This document shows positions 1 to 10,942 of a stretch of 64,000 bases of DNA, piece after piece. A program made the position numbers and the translations under genes. Under the pieces are notes generated by a model, which was given only the letters and a program-made list of their open reading frames with translations, was not told the DNA's origin and did no database searches. The stretch's first letter is position 1. The number at the start of each line of letters is the position of its first letter. The stretch is from Paulinella micropora (lineage: Eukaryota; Cercozoa; Imbricatea; Euglyphida). Where the stretch lies: positions 102,409 through 166,408 of the forward strand of contig BJOX01000193.1 of the NCBI GenBank assembly GCA_009731375.1, in the 5' to 3' direction.

Positions 1-542
1 NNNNNNNNNNNNNNNNNNNNNNNNNNNNNNNNNNNNNNNNNNNNNNNNNNNNNNNNNNNNNNNNNNNNNNNNNNNNNNNNNNNNNNNNNNNNNNNNNNNN
101 NNNNNNNNNNNNNNNNNNNNNNNNNNNNNNNNNNNNNNNNNNNNNNNNNNNNNNNNNNNNNNNNNNNNNNNNNNNNNNNNNNNNNNNNNNNNNNNNNNNN
201 NNNNNNNNNNNNNNNNNNNNNNNNNNNNNNNNNNNNNNNNNNNNNNNNNNNNNNNNNNNNNNNNNNNNNNNNNNNNNNNNNNNNNNNNNNNNNNNNNNNN
301 NNNNNNNNNNNNNNNNNNNNNNNNNNNNNNNNNNNNNNNNNNNNNNNNNNNNNNNNNNNNNNNNNNNNNNNNNNNNNNNNNNNNNNNNNNNNNNNNNNNN
401 NNNNNNNNNNNNNNNNNNNNNNNNNNNNNNNNNNNNNNNNNNNNNNNNNNNNNNNNNNNNNNNNNNNNNNNNNNNNNNNNNNNNNNNNNNNNNNNNNNNN
501 NNNNNNNNNNNNNNNNNNNNNNNNNNNNNNNNNNNNNNNNNN
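1..542. other. Assembly gap
   Basis: Unresolved bases. The first readable sequence after it is GA-rich, so the gap probably hides purine-rich simple repeat. Confidence 0.99.
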
Positions 543-629
543 AGAGGAAGAGGGAGAGGAAGAGGGAGAGGAAGAGGGAGGGGAAGAGGGAGAGGAAGAG
601 GGAGAGGAAGAGGGAGAGGAAAAGGGAAA
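543..629 (+). repeat. GA-rich 12-mer array
   Basis: A short tandem array of a purine 12-mer of the form GAGGAAGAGGGA, about seven copies with a few substitutions, running directly out of the gap. No coding potential. Confidence 0.9.
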
Positions 630-968
630 CCGGTTCTGCTGATTGACTGCGTTCTTGACGCTGCAAAGACAAGACAACGACAGAAATATGCACACAAAAA
701 TAAAGCAAACAAACCGTACACCATAGAAAAGAAGGGCCCACGCGAAATTCATGCGCAGAGTATAAAAGAAGAAACGAAAGCAAGCCGTGATGATCAGCGA
801 TAAACAAAAAACAAAAACAGAAAGGCGATTTCTCGAAGACGAAGAAGAGAAAGAAGTAAAAGAAAGACAGAAAGGGAGAAAGGGAGAAAGGGCCAGAGAT
901 TTATGATAATGATAACAAGAATAGTAACTACTTCTACTACTACTACTACAACTACAACTACAACAACA

Positions 969-1012
<44 letters not shown>

Positions 1013-1050
1013 TACTTCTACTACTTCTACTACTTCTTCTTCTTCTTCTT

Positions 1051-1120
<70 letters not shown>

Positions 1121-1147
1121 CACTACTACAATATACTACTACTACTG

Positions 1148-1206
<59 letters not shown>

Positions 1207-1223
1207 TACTACTACTACTACTA

Positions 1224-1314
<91 letters not shown>

Positions 1315-1840
1315 CGGTAGTGGAAGTAGCGGTAGCACAATGCCCAGTAAGAGAGGGGATGAGGAAGTGTGAGACCGGATCGGCTCGTTGACGGGCTTCT
1401 TGAGGCTGCACGGTAAGACAACGACAGAAATTAAAATAGCACACAACTGGAGTTCTAACTGGTACAACGAAGTAGTAATAATTACTACTACAGCGGCAAT
1501 GGAATTAGTGGTTGTTGCAGCAGTTGCAGCAGTACTAGTAAGACAAGGAAGAGGAGAGAAAGAGCAAGACCGGTTATACTCCTGGACCGTGACATGGATC
1601 TTGAGGCTGCAAATGTAACACAACGACAGAAATGTGTGCAAACAAACTTAAATACTCACCTCGTAAAACATAGCAGAGAAGGGTCCACGCGAGATAATAC
1701 ACGAGAAAATTGGGATAAAAGAAGAAAAGAATGGAGCACGAACAAAAAACAAAAGAGCCAGCCATGTTCAACGAAAGTAAATATAAAGACAACAGAGAGA
1801 AAGACGAACGAAGGAAGAAAGAGAAAAGAGACAGACGTTC
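629..1840 (+). repeat. Diverged three-copy repeat with intervening trinucleotides
   Basis: Three related segments start near 629, 1373 and 1568. Each begins with an ACCGG-type start, followed by a GCTGCA word, then GACAACGACAGAAAT or a close variant. Copies 1 and 3 continue to match through a GAAGGG(C/T)CCACGCGA block and an A-rich stretch containing ATAAAAGAAGAAA. Copy 2 is short, about 90 bp. The segments are separated by trinucleotide repeat and GA-rich DNA. They could be an old tandem duplication or three insertions of one short element; no ends or target duplications are clear. Confidence 0.7.
926..1313 (+). repeat. (ACT)n trinucleotide tract
   Basis: About 390 bp of nearly pure ACT/CTA triplets with TTC and ACA interruptions. 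Open frames across it on both strands, such as poly-Thr and poly-Val, are composition artefacts. Confidence 0.95.
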
Positions 1841-1992
1841 CCCTCCTAATTACCTCTAAACTACAGCATCATTCCCCAAAATACCATACTTTACCCAGTC
1901 ATCATCATCCATATGGTAATGAATAATACAACTATTAAGCCTGGCCTCGTTGAAAGCACATAATAAGCCCTTATCATTTAACACAAGAAAAT

Positions 1993-2100
1993 TTACAAAT
2001 ACAGAGAGACAAATCGAAGCTTTGGAGCACCTGTTGTTTGTCCGAAAACTGTCGATCCTCCCAGGATCAGAAATGTGATGATACTCACCAGCGCTCTCAT
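1993..2100 (-). CDS. Possible secreted-peptide first exon
   Basis: From the ATG at 2100 the minus strand encodes a 35-residue peptide with the form of a signal peptide: M-R at the start, a hydrophobic core of about 13 residues (L, V, I, F rich), then G-S-T-V-F-G and a Q-T-T mature start. The frame stops at 1993. An ATG at about 2238 would give 81 residues but would put the signal peptide in the middle. A CAG-GT step shortly after the predicted cleavage site could be a splice donor, making this exon 1 of a longer gene, but no following exon was recognised. It may equally be a chance hydrophobic frame. Confidence 0.2.
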   Translation of the reverse strand: MRALVSIITFLILGGSTVFGQTTGAPKLRFVSLYL

Positions 2101-2487
2101 CTTCTTGAGTCTTGTTGGTCTCTCTAGATTCTGAAGCGTTGTCAGTTTCGCGGCGGAAAGTGTGCCAGACTTGTGCCAGTCTTGTGCCTTGAAAAGGTTC
2201 AACCGGCAAACGGACTTGGTGCAAACGAAAACGTACAATTTGTTGAGTCAGGTGGCACCAGCCGTCGTTCTCGTTCAGAAATTGAGCAGCCGGATAAGAA
2301 AATTACTGCATTGTGAATAGAAAGGGCAAAGTTTTTGAATAAAGTAAGGAAAAAGCCAGGTGATGCCTGTGAGGCGAGCAAACCCCGTCAAGTAGAAACA
2401 TTAATATTCTGTGATTTCTGATTTTCAAGCAATTCAAAGTTTTTTGTGCGTTTGTAGTTGTTGTCGATCAAAGTACGTACATTCTAG

Positions 2488-2489
<2 letters not shown>

Positions 2490-2526
<37 letters not shown>

Positions 2527-2624
2527 TGTGTGTGTGTGTGTGTGAGTGTGTGTGAGAGAGAGTGTGTGTTTGTTTGTAGGTCTCTGTCTGTCTCTGTCCC
2601 TCTCTCTCTCTCGATCTCTCTAGA

Positions 2625-2668
<44 letters not shown>

Positions 2669-2672
2669 TTCG

Positions 2673-2715
<43 letters not shown>

Positions 2716-2721
2716 TCTTCT
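2490..2721 (+). repeat. (TG)n then (CT)n tracts
   Basis: Compound dinucleotide repeat: TG-rich to about 2577, then CT-rich to 2721, ending in CTT triplets. It leads directly into the left copy of the LINE-flanking direct repeat. Confidence 0.95.
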
Positions 2722-3007
2722 TCTTCATTTTTATTGAGAGAACAATTTTACAATTGGACTCAGGGAACGTCCACGTGAAAAGTATAGCTAGTAAGTTATA
2801 CCTTTATCTAAGGTGGAAACCTAGTTATTCAGTACTAGTTGAGCGTATTAAGGAAGATATCGATATTAAATTAGTATTCAGCTGCTCAGTATTAATATTA
2901 TATTATAGTTATTAAAATTAATATTTCTGTTTAGATATATTGTGCGGTGATATTAATATTATGTTGTTATGTTATGTATATATGTTATTGTAAAGGTGTA
3001 GTCGTTT
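2669..3007 (+). repeat. LINE-flanking direct repeat, left copy
   Basis: Nearly identical to 7974-8251 and in the same orientation. Both copies begin CGACCTCTC, run through CTT triplets into TTTTTATTGAGAGAACAA, and end TTGTAAAGGTGTAGT. This copy is longer, mainly because of CT expansion and a few small insertions. It is AT-rich with no ORF. The two copies flank the LINE at 3314-7943, suggesting insertion into or next to a duplicated unit, or a repeat that belongs to the element. Confidence 0.85.
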
Positions 3008-3053
3008 ATGTGCGGCGGCCCCCCCTCTCTTTTCTTTTCCATCTAGAAGAAGT

Positions 3054-3341
<288 letters not shown>

Positions 3342-3366
3342 CGCGCGTGTGCATATGTTACATATA

Positions 3367-6300
3367 TTATGATGTTTGTTGATGTTTTAGTAGATATGTC
3401 ATTAGTGCTTTTTTGAATGGCTTTATTTTTGTTTCATCTGTTATATGTTTTGGAATTGATTTCCATTGATCTGCAAAGATCTTGGTGAGGTATGGGTCTT
3501 TGTGGTTAACAAAGAGGCTGCCTTTTGTTGAGTATCGGGTTTTGTATGGATGTATGGTATTGATTGGTGTAAATGTGTTATTGTGGAGTGGTCTGTTGAG
3601 GTGTTTTTTAGGGTAAATGAATGGGTGATTTTCTATGCATACACGGAGGGTGTATAGGTGGGTGATGTCGAGTAGTTTGAGTTGATTTAGGATTGGTTTG
3701 GTATGTGCGCGGTAGTGTGTTTTTGCAATTATTCTGATTATTTTTTTGTGTATTTTTATGAGTGGTTGTATATATTTCTTTTTGTTGTCATGCGTCCCCC
3801 AGATGGAGATGTTTTGTATGAGGTGTGGATATATGTGTGTGTAGTATAGTTGTTTCATTGTTTTGGTGTTTAGATATTTTTTAGCATATAATAATGAGTT
3901 GATTGTGGGTTGGAGTTTACGGATTATGTTGTTGATATGTTGGTCATATTTAAGGTTATGTTGTAGTGTTATGCCCAGGAGTTTTGCGTGTTGGCATTGC
4001 TCGAGGGTGTGGTTGTTTATTGTTATTGTGATATTTTGTTTTGTTTTATGGAAAATTGTGTATGTTGTTTTTGTTGGGTTGGGTACTAGGTTATTAGAAT
4101 GGAAGTAGTTTATTAGCTTAGTTATTTCTGTTTGTGTTTTTTGTTGTAAGTCTGTAGGAGTTTTTGCCGTTATTATAAGTGTTGTGTCGTCTGCATATGT
4201 ATATACTGTTCCTTGTTGTATGATATTGATTATGTCGTTAATATAGAGTAGGAAGAAGGTGGTGGATAATGTGCTGCCTTGTGGGATGCCATGTGTGATG
4301 GTGCGTTTGTGGGACTTGGCATATTGTGTGTGGACTTCTTGAATGCGATTTGAGAAGTAGGATTCAAAGAACTGGACTGTGCCTTCGTTGAAATTAAAAT
4401 TTCGTCGAAGTTTGTCGAGTAACTTTGAATGTTCTACTGTGTCGTATGCTTTCGAGAGGTCTACGTAAAGAGCTAGTACTAGCTCTTCTTTATCTTTATG
4501 TTTTTGTATTTGGTTTATTATGGTTTGGACTGTCATGGTTGTGCTTGAGTTAGGTCGGAATGCGTATTGTGTATGTGATATTATGTTGTGTTTTGTTAGG
4601 TGGTCCATTATTTGTTTATTTATTATTGTGTCAAATACTTTAGCTATTATGGGTAGTAGTGATATCGGTCTGTAGTTGGCTGGCATGCTTGTGTCGCTGG
4701 CTTTGTATAGTTCTATTACTTTTGTTGTTTTGAGTGCGTCTGGGTATTTATTTTCATTTATGGCTTTGTTGAAGAGGTTGGTAAGCATAGGTGTGAGGAA
4801 GGCGTGCATGTCTTTTATAAGTGTTGGTTTTATTTTGTATATGTCCTCTGCTTTATCTCTGTTCATATTTTTTAGTGTTTTGTTTACAATGTCTTCTGTT
4901 GTGTTATGTAGTTTGAAGCTTGGATGTGTTTGTTTGTTTTCTTCCGCTCTCTCTTCTTGTTGTTGTTTGTGTTCGGTTGTTGGTATGCTGTTGCTTGTTT
5001 TTTTACCTATTGTTATGTAGTGATCGTTGAGTGCGTTTGCTATTTCTATGGGGTCTGTGTGTGTTTTGTTGTTGTACTGTATTGTGGTTGGTGACGCTCT
5101 CGGTGGTTTGTTGTTAGGTACTAATTCTCTGAGTTTTCTGTGTTGTTTTTTTGGGTTGTTTTTATTTTCTTCTAGCGTCTTCATTATTTCGTCTTTTTTG
5201 GCTTTGTGTATTATTTTGTCGACTTTGTACCTCTGTGTCCTGTATGCCTGTTTGTTTTCTGTTGTCGGGTTATCTCTCCATTTTTTATATAGTAGGTGCT
5301 TTTTTCTTATTTGCCTCTTTATTATGGGGCTGCACCAGCTTTTTCTTCTATTGCATTGCTTGGGTTTTCGTTCGAAGTGTTCTATTACTTTTGTTATTGT
5401 TGTTTGTATGTCTCTAAACTTTTGGTTTGTGTCGCTGCTTTCTGTGTTGTCCTGCGTGATGTATTCTAACTGTGTTTTGAGGTTTGCTAGGATTGCGTCT
5501 TTGTTTTTGTCGTACATGTTTTTGGTAAGTCTGGGTGTGTTGTCTGTGTCTGGTTTTCTTGTGCGGGTGTGTATTATTGCGTATATGGGGTGGTGGTCTG
5601 ATATGCATGGGCTTATAATGTTTGATTCTATGTTGGCATTGATGTTGGTGATTATCATGTCTATGAGTGTGTGGGATGTTGTGTGGACCATGTCGTGTCT
5701 TGTTGCTTTTGTTATTGTTGTGTAGAGGTTGTTGTGTACCATTAGGTTTTGAAAGTCTGTGTGTGGTTTATGTATGTTGTCGAGTAGGTTGTAGTTGATG
5801 TCACCTACTAGTGTTATTGTGCTTGTAGGCGTTTTCTGTAGTATGCTGTTTATGTTATTTTGTAATGCATGCATGAATTGTTTGTCTATGAGTGGGCGTC
5901 TATACATACCTATTATTGTGTGTATTGGTTTGTTTTTAAGTTTATTATTATATATTCTTAGTGTTAGTGGAGTTTTGCATGAGTCCGATATGGTTTGTTT
6001 ATCGACTATTGTAATGTGCATGTTGCTTTTATAGTATATTGAGATGTCGATGTGATGTTTAGCTGTGTATGTAGGGATTGGAAATGCGTTGTTACTGGTT
6101 GGTTGGGTTATGTAGTTATCTGTGAGTATGATGATGTCTGGTTGGAAGGGTAGGAGTTGTAGGTGTGTGATTAGGTCTTGATGGTGTGCTTTGAGGGAGT
6201 GGATGTTGGTGTGGTATATTGTGATTGTATTGTTGTGTGTGTTGTTGTTTTTATTGTTATTGTTATTTTTATTATTATTGTTGCTGTTGTTTTTTATGTT

Positions 6301-6417
6301 CTTATTATATGTTTTATTTTTGTTATTTTTTGAAGTGAGAGACAGGTATGGTTTGAAGGATTGTGGGAGGAGGTTAGGGTGGGTGAGATGCTCTGGGGGT
6401 TTATTTTGGGTGCTCAT
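3367..6417 (-). CDS. LINE ORF2: AP endonuclease and reverse transcriptase
   Basis: 1016 residues, starting at an ATG that directly abuts the ORF1 stop. Residues 1-62 are an Asn/Lys-rich lead. An endonuclease/exonuclease/phosphatase domain spans about 65-285: N71 in HTNIHSL, Y172 in GMYRRP, GDIN at 205-208 and SDHHP at 273-277. The Glu of the usual (T/S)ET motif appears to be Asp here (LTDNY, near 100). A basic linker follows, then the reverse transcriptase at about 540-800: YRPISLLP, a motif A Asp in LYVDLSKAYD, GIPQGS, and YADD at 741-744. A thumb/connection region ends the protein. It nicks target DNA and copies the element RNA from the nick (target-primed reverse transcription). Strongly AT-rich codon use gives Asn/Thr/His/Ile-rich protein. 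Confidence 0.93.
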   Translation of the reverse strand: MSTQNKPPEHLTHPNLLPQSFKPYLSLTSKNNKNKTYNKNIKNNSNNNNKNNNNNKNNNTHNNTITIYHTNIHSLKAHHQDLITHLQLLPFQPDIIILTDNYITQPTSNNAFPIPTYTAKHHIDISIYYKSNMHITIVDKQTISDSCKTPLTLRIYNNKLKNKPIHTIIGMYRRPLIDKQFMHALQNNINSILQKTPTSTITLVGDINYNLLDNIHKPHTDFQNLMVHNNLYTTITKATRHDMVHTTSHTLIDMIITNINANIESNIISPCISDHHPIYAIIHTRTRKPDTDNTPRLTKNMYDKNKDAILANLKTQLEYITQDNTESSDTNQKFRDIQTTITKVIEHFERKPKQCNRRKSWCSPIIKRQIRKKHLLYKKWRDNPTTENKQAYRTQRYKVDKIIHKAKKDEIMKTLEENKNNPKKQHRKLRELVPNNKPPRASPTTIQYNNKTHTDPIEIANALNDHYITIGKKTSNSIPTTEHKQQQEERAEENKQTHPSFKLHNTTEDIVNKTLKNMNRDKAEDIYKIKPTLIKDMHAFLTPMLTNLFNKAINENKYPDALKTTKVIELYKASDTSMPANYRPISLLPIIAKVFDTIINKQIMDHLTKHNIISHTQYAFRPNSSTTMTVQTIINQIQKHKDKEELVLALYVDLSKAYDTVEHSKLLDKLRRNFNFNEGTVQFFESYFSNRIQEVHTQYAKSHKRTITHGIPQGSTLSTTFFLLYINDIINIIQQGTVYTYADDTTLIITAKTPTDLQQKTQTEITKLINYFHSNNLVPNPTKTTYTIFHKTKQNITITINNHTLEQCQHAKLLGITLQHNLKYDQHINNIIRKLQPTINSLLYAKKYLNTKTMKQLYYTHIYPHLIQNISIWGTHDNKKKYIQPLIKIHKKIIRIIAKTHYRAHTKPILNQLKLLDITHLYTLRVCIENHPFIYPKKHLNRPLHNNTFTPINTIHPYKTRYSTKGSLFVNHKDPYLTKIFADQWKSIPKHITDETKIKPFKKALMTYLLKHQQTS

Positions 6418-7929
6418 TTAGATGTTCATGGGTGTGTTGTTGTGCTGTTGGTTTGGCTTGTGGGGTATGTGTAATTCTTTGATGATTTTGATGTCTTCTT
6501 CTGTCTTGATTACCAACCTGTGCTCCTTTGTCTGCTCCTTGAAGAAGACTTCGCCGTCTCTGGTCCAGACGTAGATGGTAGCGCCAGTGGCCTCAATGAG
6601 CTCTTTCTTTAGCTTGATTGCCTGTTTTAAGAGCATGAGGGTGTTTGGTGGGAGGCTTTCGTTGATGAATATTTTGAATGTTTGGTCTACGAGGTGTGTG
6701 CCTGTCCAGTCTACTGTTTCGTGGGTGAGTGGTTGGAGTGGGTCGTGTTTTTTGAAGTGGGTTTTGATGTTGTTTGTGCTGAAGCGCACTATGATAGCAG
6801 GTGGTTGTTTGGGTTCCTCTCGTCTGGGTTTTGTGCTCTTTGCTCGAAAGCATTTGATGATGTCACCTTCCTGGTATGGAATGTTTTTTGCATTCATCAT
6901 TGCTTTCACTATGTTCAGAGTGTTCTCTTTGGGCATGTATGGTATGCCAGAAATGCTGAGTTCGCATGTTGGGTCTCGTTGATTCTGTCTCTGGTTTTCT
7001 GTGGCCTGTTTGCGTTCTGGTGGGTGGCTAGCGCTGAATGTGTGTGCATGTGTATTGGTTTGTGAGTTAGCTTGTAGAGATTTGAGAAACTCGGTTGTGT
7101 TGTTAGACCATTGACCATGCATAGCAGGGAGTGGTGTTTTTGCTTGGCGCTCTTGCAAATTTTTCCATTTGTTGAATTGGGATTTGGTTTCGTTGAGCTC
7201 TAGTCGGATGGAGTCCATGGTAGCAGTGAGCTGGCTGAGTTCAGTTTGGTGTTCTGACAGGCGCTGATCTTGCTTCTTGCTTGCCTCTGTTTGCTTCTCG
7301 GTTTGTTGGTTAATCTTGGCTTCGAGTTGGCTCGTTTGATTGCGCAGGTCGAGTATGTCTTGGCTCAGTTTGGCAGTTGCATGAATTGACTTCTCTTGTT
7401 GTTCAGTGATCATGGTTTGGAGGTCTTTTCGGATACCCTCTTTGAAGGGCTCCAGTACAGTTTGCATCTTATCTGCTATTTGCTTAAATATGTCGTTGAG
7501 GTGAGGCGCGAGCATGTTGCCAAATTGTTGTTGAGAGATGCTCTGCTGTAACGTCTTTACGTCGTCGTTGGCGTCTCCGGGTCCGTTGTCGTTGTTGCCT
7601 GTGTCGACGTCGCTGGTTCGTGCTGGTCTGGTTGGTGTTTTGAGCGGGTTGGCGTCGTCCCTTTCTTCGTGGTTGGCTTCGTTGGCTTTGCTAGGGGCAT
7701 CGTTCTTGTCGCTTTGTTCTTCGTGATCGCTTTCTTCGTCTTCCCATTCGGTGGAAAGTCCGCTTGTCACTTCCTTGCCTTTTTCTTTGGTTTTTTTGCC
7801 TTTTTTCTTTTTTCTTTTTTGGAGAGAGGAAGGTCTGTTGGCTCCGTCGTTGATTTTTGGGGCTTGTTCTTGGGCTTGTTCGCTTCTTGTTGGTGTACTT
7901 TGTTGTTTTCGTTTTTTGACGGCCTCCAT
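6418..7929 (-). CDS. LINE ORF1: coiled-coil RNA-binding protein
   Basis: 503 residues. The N-terminus is basic and low complexity, with Lys-rich runs near 38-52, then an acidic patch. A long heptad-like Gln/Leu/Lys/Glu region at about 125-265 should form a coiled coil for oligomerisation. Residues about 325-400 (CELSISGIPYMPKEN and following) resemble the RRM-like core of CR1/L2-type ORF1 proteins. The C-terminal segment, with FINESLPPN, IYVWTRDGEVFFK and a final EEDI, matches the usual C-terminal domain of these proteins. Expected role: bind the element RNA and act as a nucleic-acid chaperone. The ATG at 7929 sits after a short CT-rich leader. The TAA is followed immediately by the ORF2 ATG, so ORF2 is probably made by termination-reinitiation. 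Confidence 0.85.
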   Translation of the reverse strand: MEAVKKRKQQSTPTRSEQAQEQAPKINDGANRPSSLQKRKKKKGKKTKEKGKEVTSGLSTEWEDEESDHEEQSDKNDAPSKANEANHEERDDANPLKTPTRPARTSDVDTGNNDNGPGDANDDVKTLQQSISQQQFGNMLAPHLNDIFKQIADKMQTVLEPFKEGIRKDLQTMITEQQEKSIHATAKLSQDILDLRNQTSQLEAKINQQTEKQTEASKKQDQRLSEHQTELSQLTATMDSIRLELNETKSQFNKWKNLQERQAKTPLPAMHGQWSNNTTEFLKSLQANSQTNTHAHTFSASHPPERKQATENQRQNQRDPTCELSISGIPYMPKENTLNIVKAMMNAKNIPYQEGDIIKCFRAKSTKPRREEPKQPPAIIVRFSTNNIKTHFKKHDPLQPLTHETVDWTGTHLVDQTFKIFINESLPPNTLMLLKQAIKLKKELIEATGATIYVWTRDGEVFFKEQTKEHRLVIKTEEDIKIIKELHIPHKPNQQHNNTPMNI

Positions 7930-7973
7930 AACTGCCCAATGTTATAACGGATCTCTCTCTCTCTCTCTCTCTC

Positions 7974-8251
7974 TCGACCTCTCACTCTTCTTCTTCTTCG
8001 TTTTTATTGAGAGAACAATTTTACAATTGGACTCAGGGAACTTCCAGGTGAAAAGTATAGCTAGTAAGTTATACCTTCTCTAAGGTGGAAACCTAGTTAT
8101 TCAGTTGAGCGTATTAAGCAAGATATTAAATTGGTATTCAGCGGCTCAGTATTAATATTATATTATAGTTATTAAAATTAATATTTCTGTTTAGATATAT
8201 TGTGCGGTGATATTATAATGTTATGTATATATGTTATTGTAAAGGTGTAGT
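7974..8251 (+). repeat. LINE-flanking direct repeat, right copy
   Basis: Second copy of the 2669-3007 repeat, about 280 bp, on the 5' side of the LINE. It shares TTTTTATTGAGAGAAC, AAAAGTATAGCTAGTAAG and TTAATATTTCTGTTTAG with the left copy and lacks several short insertions present there. No ORF. It could supply LINE promoter sequence or be an unrelated duplicated repeat. Confidence 0.85.
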
Positions 8252-8261
8252 CTCTCTTTCT

Positions 8262-8490
8262 CTCTCACCTAACATACATACATACATAAATACATATATA
8301 CATACATTCATGCATACATACACGCACACAAACACATACACACACACACTCACACAAACAAAGAACACATACACACAACACAAACACAATACACACTACA
8401 CACAACACACACACAACAACAACAACAACAAGAACAACAACAACAACAACAACACACACACACACACATTCTCTCTCTCTCTCTCATTCT
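8262..8490 (+). repeat. CATA, CA and CAA microsatellites
   Basis: A compound tract: CATA tetramers, CA dinucleotides with interruptions, AAC triplets, more CA, then CT. No coding content. Confidence 0.95.
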
Positions 8491-8605
8491 TCATTAAACA
8501 CTCAATAATTAAATTTTTTCTGTTGATACACAAACATATAATTTTTATCTAGTGAAAAATCAGTACTTTATGTGTGTCAGTGTGTGTGAGTTAGCGAGAG
8601 AGAGG

Positions 8606-8606
<1 letters not shown>

Positions 8607-8650
<44 letters not shown>

Positions 8651-8660
8651 NNNNNNNNNN
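8607..8660. other. Poly-G run ending in a 10-N gap
   Basis: Forty-four consecutive G at 8607-8650 followed by exactly ten N. The pattern suggests a sequencing or gap-filling artefact rather than genuine DNA. Confidence 0.7.
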
Positions 8661-8775
8661 CAAAGAGAGAGAGAGAGAGAGAGAGAGAGCTCTCTATCAA
8701 TCCATCTATGAATCAATCAATCAATTGATCAATCTATCTATCTATCTATCTATCTATCTGATAGATAGATAAATG

Positions 8776-8837
<62 letters not shown>

Positions 8838-8843
8838 CACATA

Positions 8844-8908
<65 letters not shown>

Positions 8909-9075
8909 TCACACACATCACATAAAGAAAAGTGTGCTGCAAACACACACACACACACACAAACACACAGACACACACACACACCACCACCACCACACAG
9001 ACACAAACACACACTCACACACACACACACACATACGCACAAACACACACATACATACAACACACGCACACACAC

Positions 9076-9107
<32 letters not shown>

Positions 9108-9123
9108 ACCACCCCCACCACCA
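8661..9123 (+). repeat. GA, GATA and CA microsatellites
   Basis: A GA tract, ATCT followed by GATA tetramers at 8734-8836, CT-rich DNA, then CA repeats to the gap. A short inverted switch from (ATCT)n to (GATA)n at about 8758 can form a hairpin. Confidence 0.95.
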
Positions 9124-10059
9124 NNNNNNNNNNNNNNNNNNNNNNNNNNNNNNNNNNNNNNNNNNNNNNNNNNNNNNNNNNNNNNNNNNNNNNNNNNNNN
9201 NNNNNNNNNNNNNNNNNNNNNNNNNNNNNNNNNNNNNNNNNNNNNNNNNNNNNNNNNNNNNNNNNNNNNNNNNNNNNNNNNNNNNNNNNNNNNNNNNNNN
9301 NNNNNNNNNNNNNNNNNNNNNNNNNNNNNNNNNNNNNNNNNNNNNNNNNNNNNNNNNNNNNNNNNNNNNNNNNNNNNNNNNNNNNNNNNNNNNNNNNNNN
9401 NNNNNNNNNNNNNNNNNNNNNNNNNNNNNNNNNNNNNNNNNNNNNNNNNNNNNNNNNNNNNNNNNNNNNNNNNNNNNNNNNNNNNNNNNNNNNNNNNNNN
9501 NNNNNNNNNNNNNNNNNNNNNNNNNNNNNNNNNNNNNNNNNNNNNNNNNNNNNNNNNNNNNNNNNNNNNNNNNNNNNNNNNNNNNNNNNNNNNNNNNNNN
9601 NNNNNNNNNNNNNNNNNNNNNNNNNNNNNNNNNNNNNNNNNNNNNNNNNNNNNNNNNNNNNNNNNNNNNNNNNNNNNNNNNNNNNNNNNNNNNNNNNNNN
9701 NNNNNNNNNNNNNNNNNNNNNNNNNNNNNNNNNNNNNNNNNNNNNNNNNNNNNNNNNNNNNNNNNNNNNNNNNNNNNNNNNNNNNNNNNNNNNNNNNNNN
9801 NNNNNNNNNNNNNNNNNNNNNNNNNNNNNNNNNNNNNNNNNNNNNNNNNNNNNNNNNNNNNNNNNNNNNNNNNNNNNNNNNNNNNNNNNNNNNNNNNNNN
9901 NNNNNNNNNNNNNNNNNNNNNNNNNNNNNNNNNNNNNNNNNNNNNNNNNNNNNNNNNNNNNNNNNNNNNNNNNNNNNNNNNNNNNNNNNNNNNNNNNNNN
10001 NNNNNNNNNNNNNNNNNNNNNNNNNNNNNNNNNNNNNNNNNNNNNNNNNNNNNNNNNNN
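9124..10059. other. Assembly gap
   Basis: 936 N flanked on both sides by CA repeat, so the missing sequence is probably an extended CA array. Confidence 0.99.
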
Positions 10060-10362
10060 CACACACACACACACAACACACAAACACACACACAACACAC
10101 ACACACACAACACACACACAACACATACACACACGCACACACACACACACACATACAACACAAATACACACACCACACACACACACACACACAACACACA
10201 CACACACAACACACACACACACACACTCACACACACACACCACACAGCACACACACAACAAACACACACACACACAACAAGAACAAGAGCAAGCACAACA
10301 ACAACAACAACAGAACACACACTGCTAGCTAGAGAGAGAGAGAGAGAGAGGAGCGAGTGTGT

Positions 10363-10396
<34 letters not shown>

Positions 10397-10433
10397 TGAG
10401 ATTTTGAGAGAGAGAGAGAGAGAGAGAGAGAGC

Positions 10434-10468
<35 letters not shown>

Positions 10469-10582
10469 TGTTGTGTGTGTCGTGTGTGTGTCCTATGTGT
10501 GTCCTGTGTGTGTGTGTGTGTTGTGTGTGTGTGTGTATGTGCCACCAAAATGCTGTGGCTGCGGATACGGTTGTTTACATAG

Positions 10583-10640
<58 letters not shown>

Positions 10641-10942
10641 GCTCGCTCTCTCTCTCTCTCTCTCAGAATCGGTTATAGAAAGGCTGCAAAAAATTAATAA
10701 AATATAGATATATACTATGTTTCCGGTTATTCACCTACCAGTAACAGTTATTTTTTTTAATTCAAACTGTAGTGTGTGTAAAATTAAGTGCAATAAACTA
10801 AAGGGGCCCCCTACGCTGTATGTATGTATGTATGTACGACGTACGTACGTATCGTATACGTACGTACGTACGTATGTGTGTACTTGTACGTACGTATGTA
10901 TGTATGTATGTATGTATGCATGTATGTATGTATGTATGTATC
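10060..10942 (+). repeat. CA, GA, GATA and TATG/CGTA microsatellites
   Basis: CA repeat to about 10316, GA tracts at 10331-10468, TG-rich DNA, GATA at 10580-10640, about 160 bp of ordinary AT-rich sequence (10660-10815) with no ORF, then TATG tetramers mixed with self-complementary ACGT tetramers to 10942. Confidence 0.93.

Noticed and set aside
5027-5725. 232-codon hydrophobic ORF on the plus strand
   Set aside because: It is antisense to LINE ORF2; the AT-rich Asn/Thr/Ile codons give a hydrophobic shadow.
8746-10548. Long open frames of His/Thr or Cys/Val repeats across CA arrays and gaps
   Set aside because: They are translations of dinucleotide repeats and N runs with no protein-like composition.
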